A stretch of 64,000 bases of DNA, from positions 24,289,971-24,353,970 of the forward strand of contig NC_003070.9 in the NCBI RefSeq assembly GCF_000001735.4. Direction: 5' to 3'. Below are positions 36,243 through 49,739 of this stretch, one piece after another (the stretch's first letter is position 1; each line of letters opens with the position of its first letter). The notes beneath the pieces are model-generated. The model made no database searches and was not told the origin of the DNA. It saw only the letters and a list, made by a program, of their open reading frames with translations. This stretch comes from Arabidopsis thaliana (taxonomy: Eukaryota > Streptophyta > Magnoliopsida > Brassicales > Brassicaceae). A program made the translations under genes and the position numbers.

Positions 36243-38334
36243 ATGAGTGCAAAGTATCGAGACGTCTCTACTTGGTTGCGTTTCTTCTATTTTTATATTC
36301 GATTGTTTTACACTACTTCCTATTTTTATATTCGTTTTTACATACTTCCTATTTCCAAACGTTTTTTAAAATTTATTTATTAATTTCTCCTCCACATGAT
36401 TTTCCTTTTGGTCTTATTCTTATTTCTTTCGCTCCATGTCAAGAAAATATGAACTAAATAACCCAAAGACTATCATTTTATTTGTAACAATAATAAGTGG
36501 AAACATCGTAAACTGACGGTTTCGTTAATGTTTTTGAGCTTTTATAAAAATAACATTAATTTTGTATTTATTAAATAAATATAATTATATATCTTTCCGA
36601 TGACATGGTAAATTGCATGATATTATATTATTTATTTAAATTTATATATACGAAAAACGTAACTTTCTTACGGTTTTCTCAGGGCAATTTTTTCCCTAGT
36701 TTTTTAAAATATAATGTTATTTTAAAGTAATCCTTTTAGAACAAGGATGCTCAATTTTTGACTAGATCCACGTAGGAAGTAGAGAAGAAAAGAAAAATTT
36801 GAGGCCCAAGTTCAGGAACTGTTGATATTTTTTAGCCACCAACTTCACAAGAGATATAAACACACACACACATGGGAACAAGACGACTGAACAAATAAGA
36901 ATTCTTTTAAGAAATAGAGTACGACAAAAACGTGAGACGCAAAAAAAAAAAAAAAAAACTTGTAATATTCTATGATTTCTCATGAACCGAATTTATTCAG
37001 TTGCTATGATGATTTTGAGGGTCACTTTTAATAGAAAGGATTGTGGGGGTTCACTATCTTTTAGGTTCTTCTACATTTTAGTGTTCGTAACAAGCACTTA
37101 TGTGTGTTAAGTCTTATAAAGTTAGTTAGATAATTGTAAGTTGTTAGCTTCACATAATTAATTTTATCGATGTTACTAATACCCCACATTTTTTGCGAAT
37201 CTAAGTTGCAGAAAATAATTGACGTAGTTTACACATTTAACTTCATAAGTAAATAAAATATGATGGAGAGATGAAATTTAATTCAAATTTGTAGCACAAG
37301 ATCTTTTGGAGAACTCACAACAAGTTTAGATTTAGTTTTAGGCAACGAGATTTGGGGTTAAGGTATAGGGGTTAAGCATATTAATTTATTTGGAGTTTTA
37401 ACTCAAAATCAAATAGTAAAGAATGGATTGACCATAATTAAGTATTTTTCCATCTATCTATATGGGGCTCCACATGCCTTAAGAGATCGTGGTTTTTTAG
37501 ATTTTTTTTTTAAAACTCATCATAATGTACTTCTAAATCTCGACAAAATGAAATCAAGCTTTTGTTGGACATTCAGTTCCGGACAATCGGACTGCATTCA
37601 AATAACTTGTTTTCGGACTTGGATATGATGTTAAGTATCATATATTCATATGCGTCCAACTAAATATCAATTGACAAAAATTGGATTGACACATATCTCT
37701 TATATACTAGTGTTTCTTTTTAAAACTTTCAATGTGGGATCTTATTAAAAGAAATCCTCTTCTCAAAACTTTATAAACTTTCATTAGACTAATTATAAGC
37801 TAAACTATCTAAAATCTCTTACATATTATTTGAGAAGTCGCAATTTTTTTTGTCATCTCACTTTATTGAGTAAAGAATAATATCAAACATAAAACAAGTT
37901 AATCTAAGACTTGCAGATAATAAACCAACATGGGAAGATAATTGAAGGATTATCTTCTAGCTTAGAGAACATGTGTCGCAATTAATTTGATGACAAAGGG
38001 CACTCATGAGGATATGATTTAGAAATGTCATCGAATACTGACGATCGATTTTTTCGAGTCCGATGAATTACAATTCACAGAGGTAAAGAAATCTGCTTTT
38101 GAATCACCGATTCTTCTAACTTCTATTCAGATGATAGGTTAAATGAAGAAGAAGAAAAAAAGAGAAGAAAATCTATCAAGATCCCTTATGCTAGCCCAAA
38201 ATCACATCAAGTTTTTCACATAATGAGATTTAGCAAAAACTTGTAAACGTAGGTTTGCCGGATCTCTTGTTCCTCATCCACTTGCCAATCTTCGTAATCC
38301 AAAAGGTAAATATCTATGTTTAATTATCTTCTAG

Positions 38335-38507
38335 ATTTTAAGGCACAACGGATTGATCGTTCTATATTGTATGCACGATTGAAGAAGTTGTTTAAGAAGC
38401 ACAAACATTTGACTATCGGCTTTAACACCTTTTTGTCACTTGGAGATAAGATATTTCTTCATGGTGACGCAGAAGCCTCTACTAGCTCCACCGCAAAAGA
38501 CTATTGA
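38335..38507 (+). pseudogene. PAH (SIN3-like) domain fragment
   Basis: The frame reads DFKAQRIDRSILYARLKKLF and then HLTIGFNTFLSLGDKIFL. This matches the second half of a paired amphipathic helix (usual form DFKAQRIDT..RVKELFKGH..LILGFNTFLPKG). An acceptor-like ...TTCTAG sits exactly before it and a donor-like AAAAG/GTAAAT upstream (38301-38310), so an intron remnant is retained. It stops at 38507, just after the domain. No upstream exon could be assembled. It is probably a relic of an SNL-type or small PAH-family gene. Confidence 0.65.
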
Positions 38508-41319
38508 AATTTCTTATCATGGTCATTACACCAATGATACTATCAAAATCTCTAAACTAATCTCTATGTTCAGTTTTTGATGGTTTATTATCAAGTATGT
38601 GTCTTTGTAATTATCTTCTCTTCTAAGATTGAATCATCACAATGTTTTTGAATTATTTGATTTTCATTGAATATTTCAACCAACCAAAATGTTTTCGTTC
38701 TAGAAATAAAGTCCTAAAGTGACGTACATTCGTTTTCTAATGAAAATGCTATTTCATAAGTTATTCCTTTCATTTTTTTTGGGTCGTCAAAACATAAGTT
38801 AATATTCTTTTTTTATTTGACTAAAACTACTTTTCCAAAATTTTCACCGGGGAAACCTTCTCAAAGCTTTATGAGCTTAAACATATGCAAAGTGTCTCAT
38901 TAACTTAAATAAATATAGAGTACAATTAATTTGTTCACAACGTTTTTAATAGGAAACTTAGAATATGTTCTGTGATGCACTATATGTTGCTTCGTAAGGA
39001 AATTGCATGCGAAAATCTAGTGGAAGAAATTTAGTTAAACGGCAAAAATCTTCAATTAATCGTTTCCTTTATCTACATTACCAAAAGGTTGCGAACATTA
39101 TGCGACATATGGTGGTTAGAACTTAATACACTAATGTTTTTCAAAGATGCTATTTGTGGAGTTGATAAAGACAAAACATATTTGAAGAAAATAATTTTAA
39201 ACATGTAGTGTTTAGGAACATCACGGCTTCATAGATATAGAGTCAACTTAATATGTTACAATGATATTGAAATATGTTCTCTAAACTCTAAAAGGTTCTA
39301 CCTGATTTTCTTAAACAATGCATCTTCGAAAGATAAAGAAAATATATTTTTCTATTTTCTCTTTACATGTCAATGCTTACTATATCATCTTACGATATAC
39401 TATAAACGTTTTATTCATAAGTAAAAGACAAGTGGCAGATACGTTAAATTTTATAATAGAAATAAATTAGTTAAATCTTAAAAAGTTGCTGAAAATAGAA
39501 AGCAAACTACTTATCTTAAAGCAAACGTAAGTCTCTTTAAGAAGAAATACAAAATGAATATATATCGGATTAAATCAAAAAACAAAAAGATACACTTTTG
39601 TTTTTCTGAACAAATGAAAAATGATATACACAAGTGGCGGACAATCCATCTATCTCATTTTAGCGAACAATTAATCTTGTCTGCGACTGCGACCTATTTT
39701 TTTCTACATCACATCTTTTGTTTCGTATGAACACTAACATGATTGAATGACAAAATTTACTAACAATTCTTATAGTACTGAGCTCTCCTGTCCAATATTT
39801 AAAAATGCATACATTTTTTTGTGTGTAACTAAAATTAGTAGAAAATAAATGCTAGTCGTTAAAAAGTGCATATAGCAGATTTCGAGTTTTTTTTAATTGC
39901 GATTTCGATTATCAATGGTCGATCGTAGACGTCTTTTTTAGTAAACAAATCTGAAATTTCTATGAAGGTTACCAAATATTTTGGATTTCAACCTAAGATG
40001 AAGTTAACCTATGGACGTGTAGAACAGTGGCTGAAGTCTGAAATGATAAGATAAAGTTCAATATGAATACATTACTGAGATGTTACAAAAAACTACATCA
40101 CTGAATAATTCCTTTATTTTCCAGTTTGGACAGTAGAACCTATCGCTAATTATTTAATTACCAATTAAAAGAAAAAGAAAGAATAATTCCTACAGTTGTT
40201 AGGCTATGGTTATAAGTTTCATCTTTGAACTTAAGAAATGCTCTAATTAGTGGTAATGGTAGTTACATCTATATATGTTGATGCAATGTCAAAAAGAAAA
40301 TCTCTCAAATTAGCAAATCCATACCTATTTATAGACGCATAAGTATATATACCAATTATCCTGGTCGTGCAAATGGATGGTTAGTATTTTTACAACCAAA
40401 CTAATGTCTAATTTTAAAAAGTAATCATTATTTTGCTTTAGATTTTTAATAGTTAATATTATATGTATAGATAGATTACCGTATGATATAATTGTTTCAA
40501 GACACTAGATACTATCTCAATTATAAAACTCACTTTTCCATAATATGGCCGCTTGTTTATAAAAAAAGAAGAGAAATAAAACAATTGATTTGGTTTATAT
40601 TATTTAATTGCAGATATCTTGTACTTAATTCATTTTGAGATAATTTTGCGTATTTGAGTTCGGACATTGGTAGGTATGGACGATGAAAATAACTGCCTTC
40701 ATTCTACATGTTTGAGATTTGTTTGTCGACCATATAACACAAGCGGCTAGAAAAATAGGTGACTATTCTCAAATGTCCTGGTTCTATCTAACCTGAAGGA
40801 TCCCTTGTTCTACCTGGTATAACTACAAGAAAAGGCTGTTTTATAAAATATATCATTTCTTCTATGATTTCTATCTCAACTTTTTTTTTAGTTTTTTTCT
40901 TTTAGAACGTTTTCGCTTTCGAATTTTTTAAGAATTTTTTTTTTCTTTATATCTCTAAATAATAGTTTTAAAAACATAACAAGTGATACTGTAATTTTTT
41001 TTTCTCTATAAACTTGGCGGTACCCTACTTTTTTCTTATTTTTATTAATAATCTTACTTTGTTATGATAAATTATGTTAATATATGGCAAAACTAAATAT
41101 ATATGAAACTACTGATTACTCATTATCATAATTAATATCTTTGTATAAAAGTAAATAATATTTAGTCGAGAGAGGTATCTTGTTAAAGGAAATAAATCAA
41201 AAATTAGTGGCTACCAAGTGGGAGATATAATTTGGAATATTTCCAGTGTATTAGTGTGGTGGGTTTGGAATACCACAAACAGAAATAAAAAGAAAGAAAA
41301 ATATGAAATAAGACGACAA

Positions 41320-41388
41320 TGTGTGATGTACGTAGAATCAGTTTTAGATTCTAGTACATCAATAGACAAGAAAAAGATTGTGGTTATG
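41320..41388 (+). promoter_or_regulatory. CO-responsive elements CORE1 and CORE2 of FT
   Basis: TGTGTGATG at 41320-41328 and TGTGGTTATG at 41379-41388 fit the consensus TGTG(N2-3)ATG bound by CONSTANS. They lie about 220 and 161 bp upstream of the FT ATG, the published spacing for the two proximal elements. Confidence 0.9.
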
Positions 41389-41502
41389 ATTTCACCGACC
41401 CGAGTTAATGCAAATCCGAAACAGTATAAATATGTGTAGAGGGTTCATGCCTATGATACAAATTAAAGAAGCAGAAACAAAAACAAGTAAAACAGAAACA
41501 AT

Positions 41503-41522
41503 CAACACAGAGAAACCACCTG
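41503..41522 (+). promoter_or_regulatory. RAV/TEMPRANILLO-type bipartite site in the FT leader
   Basis: CAACA (41503-41507) followed by CACCTG (41517-41522) is the bipartite RAV recognition pair. TEM1/TEM2 repress FT through such a site in the 5' UTR. It ends 18 bases before the ATG. Confidence 0.8.
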
Positions 41523-41539
41523 TTTGTTCAAGATCAAAG

Positions 41540-43719
41540 ATGTCTATAAATATAAGAGACCCTCTTATAGTAAGCAGAGTTGTTGGAGACGTTCTTGATC
41601 CGTTTAATAGATCAATCACTCTAAAGGTTACTTATGGCCAAAGAGAGGTGACTAATGGCTTGGATCTAAGGCCTTCTCAGGTTCAAAACAAGCCAAGAGT
41701 TGAGATTGGTGGAGAAGACCTCAGGAACTTCTATACTTTGGTTCTTTCACTTGAACTCCCTTTTGTCTCTTTTCTTCTTTAGTTTCTTCAGTGCTTCTTA
41801 CACCTTCTTTTTTAAAATAGAAATTATTTTCCTTTTTTGGGGTATACTGAAAATATTTCTTGGGCATGCAGAGACCTTGGTTAAAAATGCCCCACGCTTT
41901 CCTTTTCTCTGTTTTTTTATGATTTATTTGGTTTTACTTTATGATACCCAAATCAAAAACTAATTTATATTTCATTTCTTTTTTCATGAAGATGGACCCA
42001 TAAAATATTTCTTCCTATCCTAAATTAAATAGAGATAAATTTATGATCTATCCCAAATTTTTTCCACCAACTTCTTGCATAAGTGATTATTATTTAGGAT
42101 AAGAATCTTGGGATTTTTCTTTGTTCCTCCTACCTAATAATTTAATTTGCATTTGTTTTTTTTTGTTTTTTTTTAAGTATAATTTTTTACTATACTTTGA
42201 AAATGGCATTTTTGAAATATCCTTTTTGCTAATTAAAATATCTGCAAAAAGATATAGAAAATTGATGTTCATTAAAACAAATATATATATTGATGAATCT
42301 CTGTTGTGGAATATTTGAAAACTGTTTGAATAAGGATATTCTGATATTCAAGCCAGCCTTTAAGATACTCTCTGCTATATATAGACATGTAGCTACTACC
42401 TTTTTTCTATTCATAGTTTTCTTCTTCTTTCTTGTGTTATCTCATTTTCCAAACTTCAAAAAAGAAAAAGAAAAAAAGACCTTTTGCTTTCTTGATTTCT
42501 TTGAAAATGATAATCTTATCTTCTTATAATTCTTCGTCTTATTTGTTTAATGAAGGTTATGGTGGATCCAGATGTTCCAAGTCCTAGCAACCCTCACCTC
42601 CGAGAATATCTCCATTGGTTTGTGCACTAACTCAACTCTTTAATTAATTCACTTTTAAGTTATAGCATAGCTCAAACATGTTGCTCGAATTATATATATA
42701 GACACTCAACTACACATGTAAAACTGGACATGTATTTTGGATACTTTGAAATTGAGTAGATCACTTATAACTTAAGACTCAAACATTTTACATTTAATAG
42801 AAGGAGACATATAAAATCAACTTCGAGAGTGCGATGCATCAATTTGTCTCCCAAAAAAGCCCACACCCAAGCTAAATTGACATATTTTGTTCAAAAACTT
42901 TACTATGTGTAATGTAAATATGTATTATGTATGTCTGTGTATTTTACTGATCGCACATAGATTCTATAGAATGTATAGGACGTGACTTGAACTAAGATTT
43001 GTTTTTTTCACTTTAAAGTGGTCTTTGTACGGGAATATCATTGAGCTTAAAATAGCCTGATGACATCATCATTGTTCCTTGAAGTGAGCAGGACTAGGTT
43101 TCCTGTTATATCACTTTTTATTTTTATTTATATATTCATGCACTTGAATGTTATTGCATGTTTTGCTAGTCACTTGCACTAGTAATCTAGGAATTAGTTA
43201 CGTTGCTATTATTTTTTTGTAAGAAAATAAAGTTTAAGTAGCATTTCAATTCTGTCAAAAAAAGAAGTAGCATTTCAATTATGTTGTGGTGCCATAGCTT
43301 AAACATGTGTATGGCTATCTCTCATTACAGGTTGGTGACTGATATCCCTGCTACAACTGGAACAACCTTTGGTGAGTTTTATTCTATATATTAGATCGCT
43401 AGGTGTTAGAAATATAGAAAGGTATATGAAATAGCCTAATTAATTAGTTACTAGCTAGAAAATTCACATGTTTTGATGAACTTTTTATTTTTCAGGCAAT
43501 GAGATTGTGTGTTACGAAAATCCAAGTCCCACTGCAGGAATTCATCGTGTCGTGTTTATATTGTTTCGACAGCTTGGCAGGCAAACAGTGTATGCACCAG
43601 GGTGGCGCCAGAACTTCAACACTCGCGAGTTTGCTGAGATCTACAATCTCGGCCTTCCCGTGGCCGCAGTTTTCTACAATTGTCAGAGGGAGAGTGGCTG
43701 CGGAGGAAGAAGACTTTAG
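41540..43719 (+). CDS. FT: FLOWERING LOCUS T, florigen
   Basis: Four exons (41540-41740, 42556-42617, 43331-43371, 43496-43719; 201, 62, 41 and 224 nt) give 175 aa. The protein is a [24 protein letters not shown] is the ligand-pocket region, with Tyr85 (YLHW) marking FT rather than TFL1. [16 protein letters not shown] and the Gln140-bearing loop of exon 4 ([17 protein letters not shown]) follow, and it ends CGGRRL. Established: FT is made in leaf phloem, moves to the shoot apex and acts with FD and 14-3-3 proteins to trigger flowering. The exon phases and GT-AG borders are all intact, so the gene looks functional. Regulation: CO elements and a RAV site upstream, a CArG box in intron 1, and the distal CCAAT enhancer. 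Confidence 0.99.
41831..41840 (+). promoter_or_regulatory. CArG box in FT intron 1
   Basis: CCTTTTTTGG is a perfect CC(A/T)6GG match, 91 bases into the first intron. FLC and SVP MADS proteins are known to repress FT through intron 1; this is the best site visible there. Confidence 0.75.
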
Positions 43720-45264
43720 ATGGCTTCTTCCTTTATAACCAATTGATATTGCATACTCTGATGAGATTTATGCATCTATAGTATTTTAATTTAATAACCA
43801 TTTTATGATACGAGTAACGAACGGTGATGATGCCTATAGTAGTTCAATATATAAGTGTGTAATAAAAATGAGAGGGGGAGGAAAATGAGAGTGTTTTACT
43901 TATATAGTGTGTGATGCGATAATTATATTAATCTACATGAAATGAAGTGTTATATTTATACTTTACGTGTATTCATTTCTTTTCGATGCAAAAATCAGGC
44001 AGTGGGAAGAATCTGCTGTTTTACTTTTGGGTTCCATAATACACTTTTTTGTGTTGCTACTAAAGTACTGATAATATCCAAGTCGATCATTATATATCAA
44101 ACTAAAGAGTTTGCATTCAATACATAAGCTAGAAAAGTAGAGCAATATTTTGGTTTTAAGTTTATGGGCTCACGTATGAAGAAACACATGTGTAAGATCG
44201 AATCCTAGGATCAAACCTTAATTATTAAATCCTTGAAAGGTAAACATATGAAGTATTTATACATTCTGAAGATTAATTACTAATGGACTTCGACGTTAGA
44301 TCTTGTTCCCATGATAGAAAAACGTTTTTTTTTTAATTTGGGATAAATACGAGGAACAACTTAAGCATTTATGTTTTATTTAAAAGCGGTTTAGGCGGTT
44401 GTATTGGCTCCGTCTAGACGTTATGCTGTCAAGTTATGGTTAGATCACTGATTCAACGCCTAAAATAGTATAAGTTTCGATTTAATGTATTTTCTATTTT
44501 AAAATTAAATTTGAGTTTAAAACTAAAAATAAAACACTTTAGACATCCAAAAAAAGGAAGTGTCTTTCTGTAGTTAAACTTTAAATATCCATAAACTCTT
44601 TATGAACGTAGATGGTCTTACTGTCTAATGCTTTCTTGAACATTGATAGCCATCGTTCGATGAAAACGCTCTCCTCCAAGCTGATCAACGATGACATTTA
44701 AACGATCTCGAACCCCTTTGATTTTCTTTTATTAACATTTTTTATTGATTAGTAAATTGTGACATAATTATATATGATACAAGAAATTATTGATACACGT
44801 GAAAATTTATTAACAGTTGGAAGATAACTCTGACTATGAACCATTTCATTTTAAGGTTCTGTGCATTCAACCGATATATTTTTTGCGTACTTCCACATAT
44901 CCACTCAGAGGAAGGTCTATATTTGATATAGAATGAAAGAGTAACACGTAAAAGGCTAAAAGTCAAATGATATAGTTATATAAAAAAAAATAAAAAAAAA
45001 TTAAACATCAGCCATACAAGAAGGTTACAAGAATCTTATGCTCGTAAACGACATCCATGATTATCTAAAACAAAAATAGCATGAGATGAATACTTTGCGT
45101 CCCAAAAACTGAAAGTGTCTAGTTTTTATAAAGCAAAGTTATTTAGAGATAAAAAGCAATAGAAGTTTTTTCAACAAATCAAAAAGCAAAAAGGAGAGGT
45201 AGCATGATATTTAGGAAAAGATAGATAAGAGAATATTGTCATAAAGAAGAATTTATTGTTGTTC

Positions 45265-45277
45265 ATTGGTGCACGTG
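45265..45277. promoter_or_regulatory. Adjacent CCAAT box and G-box downstream of FT
   Basis: ATTGG (45265-45269, CCAAT on the minus strand) and CACGTG (45272-45277) lie two bases apart, about 1.5 kb past the FT stop. A downstream FT enhancer, Block E, is known to depend on such motifs. Equating this pair with Block E is inference from position and motif content. Confidence 0.55.
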
Positions 45278-47889
45278 TACATACACCTCTTGGGACTTGA
45301 TCATTCGCATGTGACAGTACTATGAATATAACATGTCAGTAACCAAAAAAAACAATTGGTCCATTATTTTCAGGTTTTACTCCATCATACGGACAGTCTT
45401 GTCAAACCAAGTGTAATGATGTCCACGACGATATTTGTTATTTTCAGATTTGAATAGTGGAGCATGTAACGCCTCGACTACTTTTGTAGTAGGTCCATGA
45501 TATTTTTCTAGTTGACTATTTGTCTATCGATGATTTTATGTTTGACTGCTAGTTTAATATGCTCGAAAATTCGTTAGATATTTTCTCTGACCAAAAACAT
45601 CATCACAATTTTTTTTTTGTTTATTTTCTTGGTTGTAGTTGTAATGTGCACATAGTTCACTTCCATGTATTTATTCGTTCAAAACATCTTAAAGTAAAAC
45701 AGTTTAGTGTTTCACAAAAAAATGTAAAACAGTTTAGTTTGACTATATTTCATTCATTTAAATATATATTTTGTTCACGTTATTAGATTTCCCACCGGTT
45801 CTGGTATTTTTTGTCAATATATGCTCACTTTTTTAGTGTGGAAATAGGGTAACAACTAACAAGGAGGTGAAAGCAAACGAGAAACTGATTACCTAGTTAC
45901 CTTGGGAGAACATGTGGCTGTTTTTCATATATGTGGACTATACAAGAGGAATAATTTGTTCTAAGGACTATGTTGGTATTGGGGAATTTGAATAGGGAAC
46001 TTATTTTAATGGGCGCCTCGCAACAATGAAAAAAAATTCTATCTCCTCTTCATGGAGAGCATATGAAACTTTGATCCTATGATGGAGGACCGGTTGATAC
46101 AATAGGAAGTGTTTTTTTTTCCAGACAAATTGTTTTGAGTTACTGAAAGTGGTAACAAATTCTGAGTGATCTGATTTCTCAACTTTATTTTTTGAGGTTT
46201 CAAGCCTGAAAGCTCACTTCTTTCTAATTCTTATATTTTATGTAGCATGTAGTCCTAAATTTCGTTCTTTAGATTAATTCTATTTATATAAACTTGATAT
46301 GTCTTTTTGCGTAATATCATATTCCGATGATAATTTTGTTTGTTTTACCATTTTTCAAGCTACTTTTTATATATAGATGTTGTACTTTCGTGATATATTT
46401 AGTCAACATATTCTGATAAAGTCATATAAACTACTATTCGTGCAAACCTTTTGTGATATATATGTTCCGAGAGGATCCTCTAACGCTAAAGTTAGATTGA
46501 TCTCTCGTAAAAAAAAAAATATAGGAAACGCATTAAGTCTTTTAGATATTTGAGTATATATTCTCTCTCGATAATCTTAGTGCAAAAACTTTAAAAATGA
46601 GAGACATATCCTTTACAAATGGTATTTAGGATGACATTTAAAAGATTATGTTTTTTTTCTTTCTTTCTAGGTTCGAATATTAGATATCATGGTGTTAAGA
46701 ATGTCCACATGTTACTTTTTTGCAGAAGCCATGTGTGTCTTCGGTGTGTCGAAACTCACGTATGTCGTATGTAGTTAGGATGATGTAGTAATACCTTATC
46801 TTCGGATCTTCGGAAAGTAGTCTAACGCCTACCATCATAGGCTATCATCTTCGCAAGGTTCAGTAGTTCTTTCCGTGTTTGGTAGTCTTCTAAATTTGTG
46901 TGATATATCGATTAGTCTATATGGATATTATAATCAGTTTTATTTTATAAAAAACCTTATGATAACACATTGTTTAACAACAAAGTTAATATCGTATGGG
47001 CGGTGGCCTCACATATTTGATTTATAATTCTTCAGAAAATTTGCAACATTTATTTATTTTTTGATCTAAAGAAAATTTGGAACACTTGTCAAGTAATTAT
47101 GTTGATTTCCACAAAATTATATAGAGCCTTATATCTTAAAATGACATGCATTATTTAGTTATGTGCATCTTCGTTAAATCACAAATTGATTCATCATTAG
47201 ACAGACTAATTCCTATTACCTAATGCATTGAAAATGAAAAGTACAGCAAAATCGAATGCTGAAAAATTCTCAAAAATGCTAAAAATTCTCAAAACCAAAA
47301 TAGATTCACGGTTGCCATTTGCCAATCCTAAATCATGAAATAGCAAATGTGAAAATAGTAAAATAAAGAAACATTTAATCAGAAATAAAATAAATTAAAA
47401 TAAACGATACTTTAATGGCGCTAAGACGAAAACTAAACAAGTAAACGATTGAGACGCTTATCTGTTATCTGATCACTTGATTAGAATCTGACTTTTTAGA
47501 GCTTTGAATAGACCATGACCATTAACCATGACTACAACATTTGTACTAAAAAGAATTGGACAAAGCAAGCGATCAATCATATTTGGGTCCGACAAATGGG
47601 AGAGAGAGACAATATAGATGTTTTCAGGACTCATGAGAAGTGATCAATACATTAAGACGGGACATTATATTCGGAACATTCGGGAAAAGAGAAGTGTTGT
47701 AGAAGTTGGCCTCAGAATCTGATTTGCAAGATAGATATATATGTCACATCTGGCGTGAACTTTTTGTTTTTATTAAATAAATAGAGTTTATTAAACTTAA
47801 ATATATATATATTTTTTGGTAACATTTTTATCATATTAACTCAAATAAACAATAGTTGAAGAATATTATTTACATAAATAATAATATAC

Positions 47890-48150
47890 AGTTGGATATG
47901 AATATTTTGTGTCAAGTAATCCGATTTAACATTTGTACTTCGAAAAGTTACAGATAAAGAAAAATAATCAAACTCATCCTTATCTTTATGAATCGCCTCT
48001 AGGTATGTATAGAAGGTTGACCACTCTGTTGGGAAAAACACTATCTTCACCAAACCAGAGAAGTCTATATAGAATGTTACCTTTCGTTTGTCGTTGCCAA
48101 TCATACATCTCATTGTTCTAACGAGTGCTTCCACTTCCGTGTGTAAACAT
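47890..48150 (-). mobile_element. LINE reverse-transcriptase RNase H-like remnant
   Basis: On the minus strand the frame reads LHTEVEALVRTMRCM, then FYIDFSGLVKIVF, EWSTFYTYLEAI and FRSTNVKSDYL. This is the RVT_3/RNase H layout seen at the end of Arabidopsis LINE ORF2 (SPLHxEVEALxWAM, FESDCxxLVxM, RxxNxxADxLA). The catalytic Asp/Glu pattern is degraded. It is a fossil fragment with no visible 3' tail. Confidence 0.7.
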
Positions 48151-49586
48151 GTTAATTTTTTTCGTAGATTATCAATAACCTGTTAGGATAACTGTAAATA
48201 ATTATATCTCTCTTATTGTTCATAATGCTAGTTCTATGAAAGACACAAAAGTTCTTTTATTACTGAACTATCTTAGGTGGGCAGAAATAGCTAGATTCAG
48301 ACCAGAGTTAGTCTAGAAACTTTTGTGAATACATTGAATTTTATATATTGAAGTAATTATAGATGTTCAGAGGTTTTGAAATTCATCTTCAAATCTATCC
48401 ATACTTATTTCTTTTTAACAAAAACATTGAAATAAGCACCCTTTTTGTTTTTTTACAATTACCAAATATGTTTGTAGTGATCCAATTTTTAATACAATTG
48501 AACTAGCTAGAAAGTCTATTTCCATCTAACTTGAAATGCATCTTTGGTTCTTGATAGCATACGCAAATATTTGACTTCTATTAAAACATTCGATACGATA
48601 AATCTCCATAACTAAGTCATATCAACTGAATTGCTATTCCACATTAGATGAACTTCTCATCCACTTCTCTTGCAAGGGACCATCAACATAAAATGAGGTA
48701 GTAATTAGTATCAACCAAGTAGCTTATCATTGTTTACTAAATTCTAACAAAGTCTACTGTTATTTGAGGTAACCCATTTTTTATGTGTTAATACTTTATT
48801 CTTTTACTCAACTCTCCACTGATGCAAATAAGGTTTCTGGCCTAGATTTGACATCAAGAGAGATGGAACAGACCATTATTCAACTCTATGCTCTGTTAGT
48901 AAATAAATAAAATAATTCACAAAATAGTTGCAAAAATATTATGAAAAGTTTTAAGACTCTTTAATATTACTTTCTTCAAAGTAAACTCCACTAACTGTGA
49001 CTAGCTAAGGGAAGTTGACCTGATATGTTTTTCAGTGTTCTAATAATGATTCCAAGAGGCACTAAAAACATGTACAACTTCTTACATTGGGCCTTCAGAA
49101 ATTACAGGTATAAATATGAATAGTGATGGGATGGGATTAAAACATCCTATGGTTTCTGTGAAGTCAACTTGTCAAGCGCTATAAAATAAACTACTTTACA
49201 AGTTGGGATTGCTATTGTTTGGCTTGTTGTTAAAAGATTCTCTTCCAGAGAGGAAAATGAGAATGCGATCAAGCACTTACATATAAACTGCCAAAGGATA
49301 TTAAAGGCTAAAGCTAATTTGTTAGAATAATATCAAATGAAATTAGAAGGTTACAAGGAAAATACTTTCCGAACTAGCCATTACCACTCACAATGTCTCT
49401 GTTATAGACCTTGTTAGCCCAATGCAATTTGTCAAGTAGTGCCTCTACTTGGCAAGTGTGGAGACGTGGAGACATAGAATAATTTAAAAAGTTTTCATTT
49501 TCTGTCTTTTTTTTTCGGTCTTGCTAGTCACACTACCTTTATTATAAATATCATTAGTTTATGTACGTGATGAAGGCAATATAAAA

Positions 49587-49739
49587 ATGGTTAAAATAAC
49601 TTCACAAGTTGCTCTGGTACTATTTTTGGTTCTTCTTTTTCTTCTTCTAATCAGGGGACAAGGTGAATCGTTCCAATCCCCGGTTACGTCACGTATTGGC
49701 GCATTACCTTCAAATTCACGTAGAGGTCAAGGTCCGTAG
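49587..49739 (+). CDS. Small secreted peptide, 50 aa, SRRGQGP-type (copy 1)
   Basis: A single-exon frame of 50 codons: an N-terminal hydrophobic segment (residues 8-22, LVLFLVLLFLLLI) is a signal peptide, with cleavage likely after about GQG at 24-26. The predicted mature part is ~24 residues, ending GALPSNSRRGQGP. Its paralogue at 53748 is the same length and shares the C terminus, the sequence upstream of the start and the 3' flank, which supports a real gene. The C-terminal P-S-x-S matches the SxS signature of SCOOP phytocytokines; the PS..RRGxG ending also recalls PIP peptides (GPSRRGxGH). The family is therefore uncertain. The A. thaliana locus number is not certain to me. Confidence 0.75.
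   Translation: MVKITSQVALVLFLVLLFLLLIRGQGESFQSPVTSRIGALPSNSRRGQGP

Larger units (their letters stand above)
34320..41300. other. FAS1-FT intergenic region, FT distal regulatory DNA
   Basis: About 7 kb without a recognised gene. It holds the Block C position near 36.2 kb, a PAH-domain remnant near 38.3-38.5 kb and a CACTA-like end sequence at about 40826. Short frames at 35734-36042 and 36206-36457 are AT-driven or overlap the distal enhancer and show no domain. The remainder is low-complexity AT-rich DNA. Confidence 0.6.
43720..49586. other. Gene-poor region downstream of FT
   Basis: Contains the FT 3' UTR, a CCAAT/G-box pair near 45.27 kb and a LINE RNase H remnant at 47.89-48.15 kb. The rest is AT-rich with only short meaningless frames. 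I see no gene until the first small peptide at 49587. Confidence 0.6.

Noticed and set aside
36206-36457. 83-codon frame over the distal FT enhancer
   Set aside because: It overlaps the conserved CCAAT-containing block. Conservation there is expected from enhancer function, and the frame has no recognisable protein feature.
40820-40850. CACTA transposon end (ACTACAAGAAAAGGC) near FT, with a similar one at 50108
   Set aside because: Both are single, degenerate matches with no opposite-orientation partner or 3-bp duplication found. I note them only as possible old remnants.
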